Of a stretch of 64,000 bases of DNA, positions 61,984 to 64,000 are shown piece by piece. The DNA lies in NCBI RefSeq assembly GCF_900177735.1, contig NZ_FXBB01000003.1:47127-111126 (forward strand), in the 5' to 3' direction. The notes beneath the pieces are model-generated. The model was given only the letters and a program-made list of their open reading frames with translations, ran no database searches and was not told where the DNA came from. The position numbers and the translations under genes were made by a program. Each line of letters begins with the position of its first letter. Position 1 is the stretch's first letter. Source of the DNA: Dethiosulfovibrio salsuginis (lineage in GTDB: Bacteria; Synergistota; Synergistia; Synergistales; Dethiosulfovibrionaceae).

Positions 61984-63699
61984 ATGGAAAATGTAGGACT
62001 AGTGTTATCCGGTGGAGGCGGGAAGGGTGCCTACGAGGTAGGCGTATGGAAGGCATTGGAGGAGCTCAAAATCCGACCTAAAGCTATTTCCGGCACGTCG
62101 ATAGGGGCTATCAACGGAGCCCTATATCTACAGGGGAGCTTGGAGATTGCCCTGGATATGTGGCAAAACCTCAGTGCCTGGAAGCTCGTCGTACCAAACA
62201 CAGAAAACATAACAAAACAAATCATTGCAAAACAGATAGATCCCTATCTTTCTAATTTTATTCTAAAGCAAAAAAAGGGTATATTGGATCCTAAAGGGAT
62301 ACGATCTCTCCTCGAGGAAAAGGTCGACCTGAACAACCTGACATCATCGGGCATCCCCTTTTTCGTGGGAGCCCACGACGAAGGGAGAAACAGCATTGTC
62401 TATCTTCCGTTACACAACCTATCGCCAAAGGAGCGAGGCGACTCCATTATAGCCTCTGCGTCCCTTCCGGGGATCTTCCCTCCGGTTGAGATGAACGACA
62501 TGAATCTATCCGATGGGGGATGGCACTACCTTCCAGGCAGGAATCTGGACAACACCCCTATCGCCCCGGTCTACGGACAGGGCTGCTCCACTATTATAGT
62601 GGTTGCCCTAGAACAGTGCTTCGAAATCCAAAGAGATCGTTATCCTAATGCAACCATATTATCTATAGTGCCATCGGAAGACTTAGGAGGGGTATTAGAC
62701 GGAATGTTGGATTGTTCTAGAGAAGGAGCGGATTACAGGGTAAACCTAGGTTACAGAGATACGATGAAAACCCTGGGCAACATAGGCATTCAAAACGATA
62801 TAGCCCAAAAAGCTACAGAAATTCTACTTAAAATGAAGGAAAATGAAGATATTTTTTCCAACAGAAGGACAGAGATACCCGCTCAAGACATTAAAACCGC
62901 CATGATACAGTTCAACAAGGCAGTGAGAAATGATTCGTTCTCTGAGCCCATAGCTATCCCCGAGTTCATCGAGGAAAAAGTCCTCAAAGAAAGCACGAGA
63001 GCTATGCTCTGTCAGATAGACAAGGATAATATAGGCATAGAGGTTGATAGCTTCATAGAGGCTCAAAGCAGCGAAGATGCCACCCTGTCTCAAACCATGT
63101 TTGAGGCTATAGCTCTGCTATCTCCAGTTGATTCAAGATCCAAAGGAATATCTAATCAAGGATTCTTCGCCGGACTTATTGGAAGGTTATCAGGAAAAAA
63201 CGGTCGAATATCCTCGGAAAATGATCAAGATCTAGCCAAGGCCCAGTACGCCGCTTTCTCTATGATAAACGCGATTCAAAACAAGGGACTTCTCTCTCTG
63301 GAGTTGACCGTTGCGGCTAACACAAAGATAAATGCCCTATTCAGCCAGATAGAGGAAGTACGGGGTGAACAAAAGAACCAGATAATCGATCTCTATAAAA
63401 GCCTATCTACGGTCTTTCTTAGACTCAGGCAAGAGATACTAGCCGATCGTCAAAGAATAGACAGCCTGGAACGACGACTTGAACTAGTGGAGTGGCTACA
63501 ACAGATAAGGACAAGGACTTTTAATGGAAGCGAATACCGGTCTCTTTCCAAGCCTGAGGCTCTAATATGCCTGGTAAACGATTTCTATCGGTTCACCAGA
63601 GGACAGTGGAGCATCAGAGAGCTGCTGACCCTTAAAGAAGCACTTATAACCCTAGACATGGCTGATGATATTGTGATACCTAGTAAGCGTCAAAGCTAG
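61984..63699 (+). CDS. patatin-like phospholipase with long C-terminal helical domain, 3' end cut by IS66
   Basis: N-terminal patatin domain (1-235) with the oxyanion loop GGGGKGAYEVG, nucleophile Ser in GTSIGAINGAL and catalytic Asp in LSDGGWH, so it should hydrolyse acyl lipids. After it comes a region of about 330 residues, largely helical, with a coiled coil near 460-515 (EVRGEQKNQIIDLYKSL, LADRQRIDSLERRLELVEW). The last codons (SKRQS, stop) are the terminal inverted repeat of the IS66 element, so the original C terminus is lost. In this accessory region a membrane-degrading effector regulated by its C-terminal part is plausible. Confidence 0.8.
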   Translation: MENVGLVLSGGGGKGAYEVGVWKALEELKIRPKAISGTSIGAINGALYLQGSLEIALDMWQNLSAWKLVVPNTENITKQIIAKQIDPYLSNFILKQKKGILDPKGIRSLLEEKVDLNNLTSSGIPFFVGAHDEGRNSIVYLPLHNLSPKERGDSIIASASLPGIFPPVEMNDMNLSDGGWHYLPGRNLDNTPIAPVYGQGCSTIIVVALEQCFEIQRDRYPNATILSIVPSEDLGGVLDGMLDCSREGADYRVNLGYRDTMKTLGNIGIQNDIAQKATEILLKMKENEDIFSNRRTEIPAQDIKTAMIQFNKAVRNDSFSEPIAIPEFIEEKVLKESTRAMLCQIDKDNIGIEVDSFIEAQSSEDATLSQTMFEAIALLSPVDSRSKGISNQGFFAGLIGRLSGKNGRISSENDQDLAKAQYAAFSMINAIQNKGLLSLELTVAANTKINALFSQIEEVRGEQKNQIIDLYKSLSTVFLRLRQEILADRQRIDSLERRLELVEWLQQIRTRTFNGSEYRSLSKPEALICLVNDFYRFTRGQWSIRELLTLKEALITLDMADDIVIPSKRQS

Positions 63700-64000
63700 C
63701 AGTACCTCGTAGCATCATCATCGGCGTGAGATAATCGCCCCACGATGAAGACTGAAGGGAACTCAATCAGTACGGGGGTGGTAGACCAATGATGACGAAC
63801 CAAGAAGCTAAGCTAGCAGAGACCTTAAAGATCTGGACAGATCATATCAATGACTGTCGGTCCAGCGGAATGACCGTAAGGGCCTGGTGCAAATCCAAGG
63901 GAATCCACGTTCATACCTATTATTACCGCCAAAACCAGGTCCGCAAAGCTGCCTGCAAAGAGGCGCAACAGCAGGAGCGTAAGACATCGGTATTTGCCGA
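63683..64000 (+). mobile_element. IS66-family insertion sequence, left end
   Basis: The element begins with GTAAGCGTC, the characteristic IS66 terminal repeat, and after about 105 bases carries the tnpA-type gene. The rest is beyond the window. It is inserted in the 3' end of the patatin-like gene. The flanking bases GATACCTA (63675-63682) should appear as an 8-bp target duplication at the other end. Confidence 0.8.
63789..64000 (+). CDS. IS66 accessory protein TnpA (partial)
   Basis: 70 codons visible, open at the right window edge. The sequence IWTDHINDCRSSGMTVRAWC followed by HTYYYR is the helix-turn-helix block of IS66 TnpA proteins, which begin the tnpA-tnpB-tnpC series. GGGGGTGG lies upstream of the double ATG at 63789. 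No lesion is seen. Confidence 0.85.
   Translation, partial: MMTNQEAKLAETLKIWTDHINDCRSSGMTVRAWCKSKGIHVHTYYYRQNQVRKAACKEAQQQERKTSVFA

Overview
The window reads like the chromosome of an anaerobic, amino-acid-fermenting Gram-negative bacterium of the Synergistota, most like Dethiosulfovibrio. That is inference from content: a complete oxidative ornithine fermentation pathway, a threonine ammonia-lyase, a branched-chain amino acid importer, [FeFe]-hydrogenases, and GC-rich genes with GGAGG-type ribosome sites and many GTG/TTG starts. No rRNA, tRNA or CRISPR array was seen.

Layout. 1-2362: a decayed tripartite efflux locus, with tolC and macA fused by deletion and macB internally shortened. 2365-8435: a hybrid kinase/GGDEF pair, a radical SAM protein and an NADH-oxidase-like flavoprotein. 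8432-12454: a MarR-controlled heterodimeric ABC exporter. 12742-13936: a promoter and terminator-bearing leader ahead of a threonine ammonia-lyase. 13977-16928: an AT-richer HaeII-type restriction-modification island bordered by two 329-nt copies of the 3' end of a LysR gene. 16539-18536: that LysR regulator and a divergent YeiH transporter. 18710-29017: the ornithine cluster (ord-ortA-ortB-hairpin-oraS-oraE-mutL-like-orr), with a divergent NhaC antiporter. 29056-33172: a hydroxyacid module (SSS symporter, Ldh, LarA) behind a structured leader. 33191-39270: aroE/aroD/Na-Pi symporter, a MalY/PatB lyase, and a DUF1254-type gene with one in-frame TGA.

39352-46112 is one apparent operon: an ABC permease and binding protein without an ATPase, then a sensory [FeFe]-hydrogenase with PAS domain, a PP2C-like phosphatase, two thioredoxin-like 2Fe-2S proteins and a group-B-like [FeFe]-hydrogenase. 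46141-50731 is livJHMGF.

50805-64000 is accessory. It holds two WYL regulators, GIY-YIG and YkgJ-like proteins, a glycine-zipper/coiled-coil protein, ankyrin and patatin proteins, a small Zn-finger protein, a broken IS21, an IS66 relic, an intact IS66 left end, and a miniature inverted-repeat element present in four copies in the window. A decayed copy of the livF tail, orf116 and WYL start at 61470-61983 closes this region, so the host segment at its left edge is repeated at its right edge. The restriction-modification island has the same arrangement. The patatin-like gene is cut at its 3' end by the IS66 element that runs off the window.
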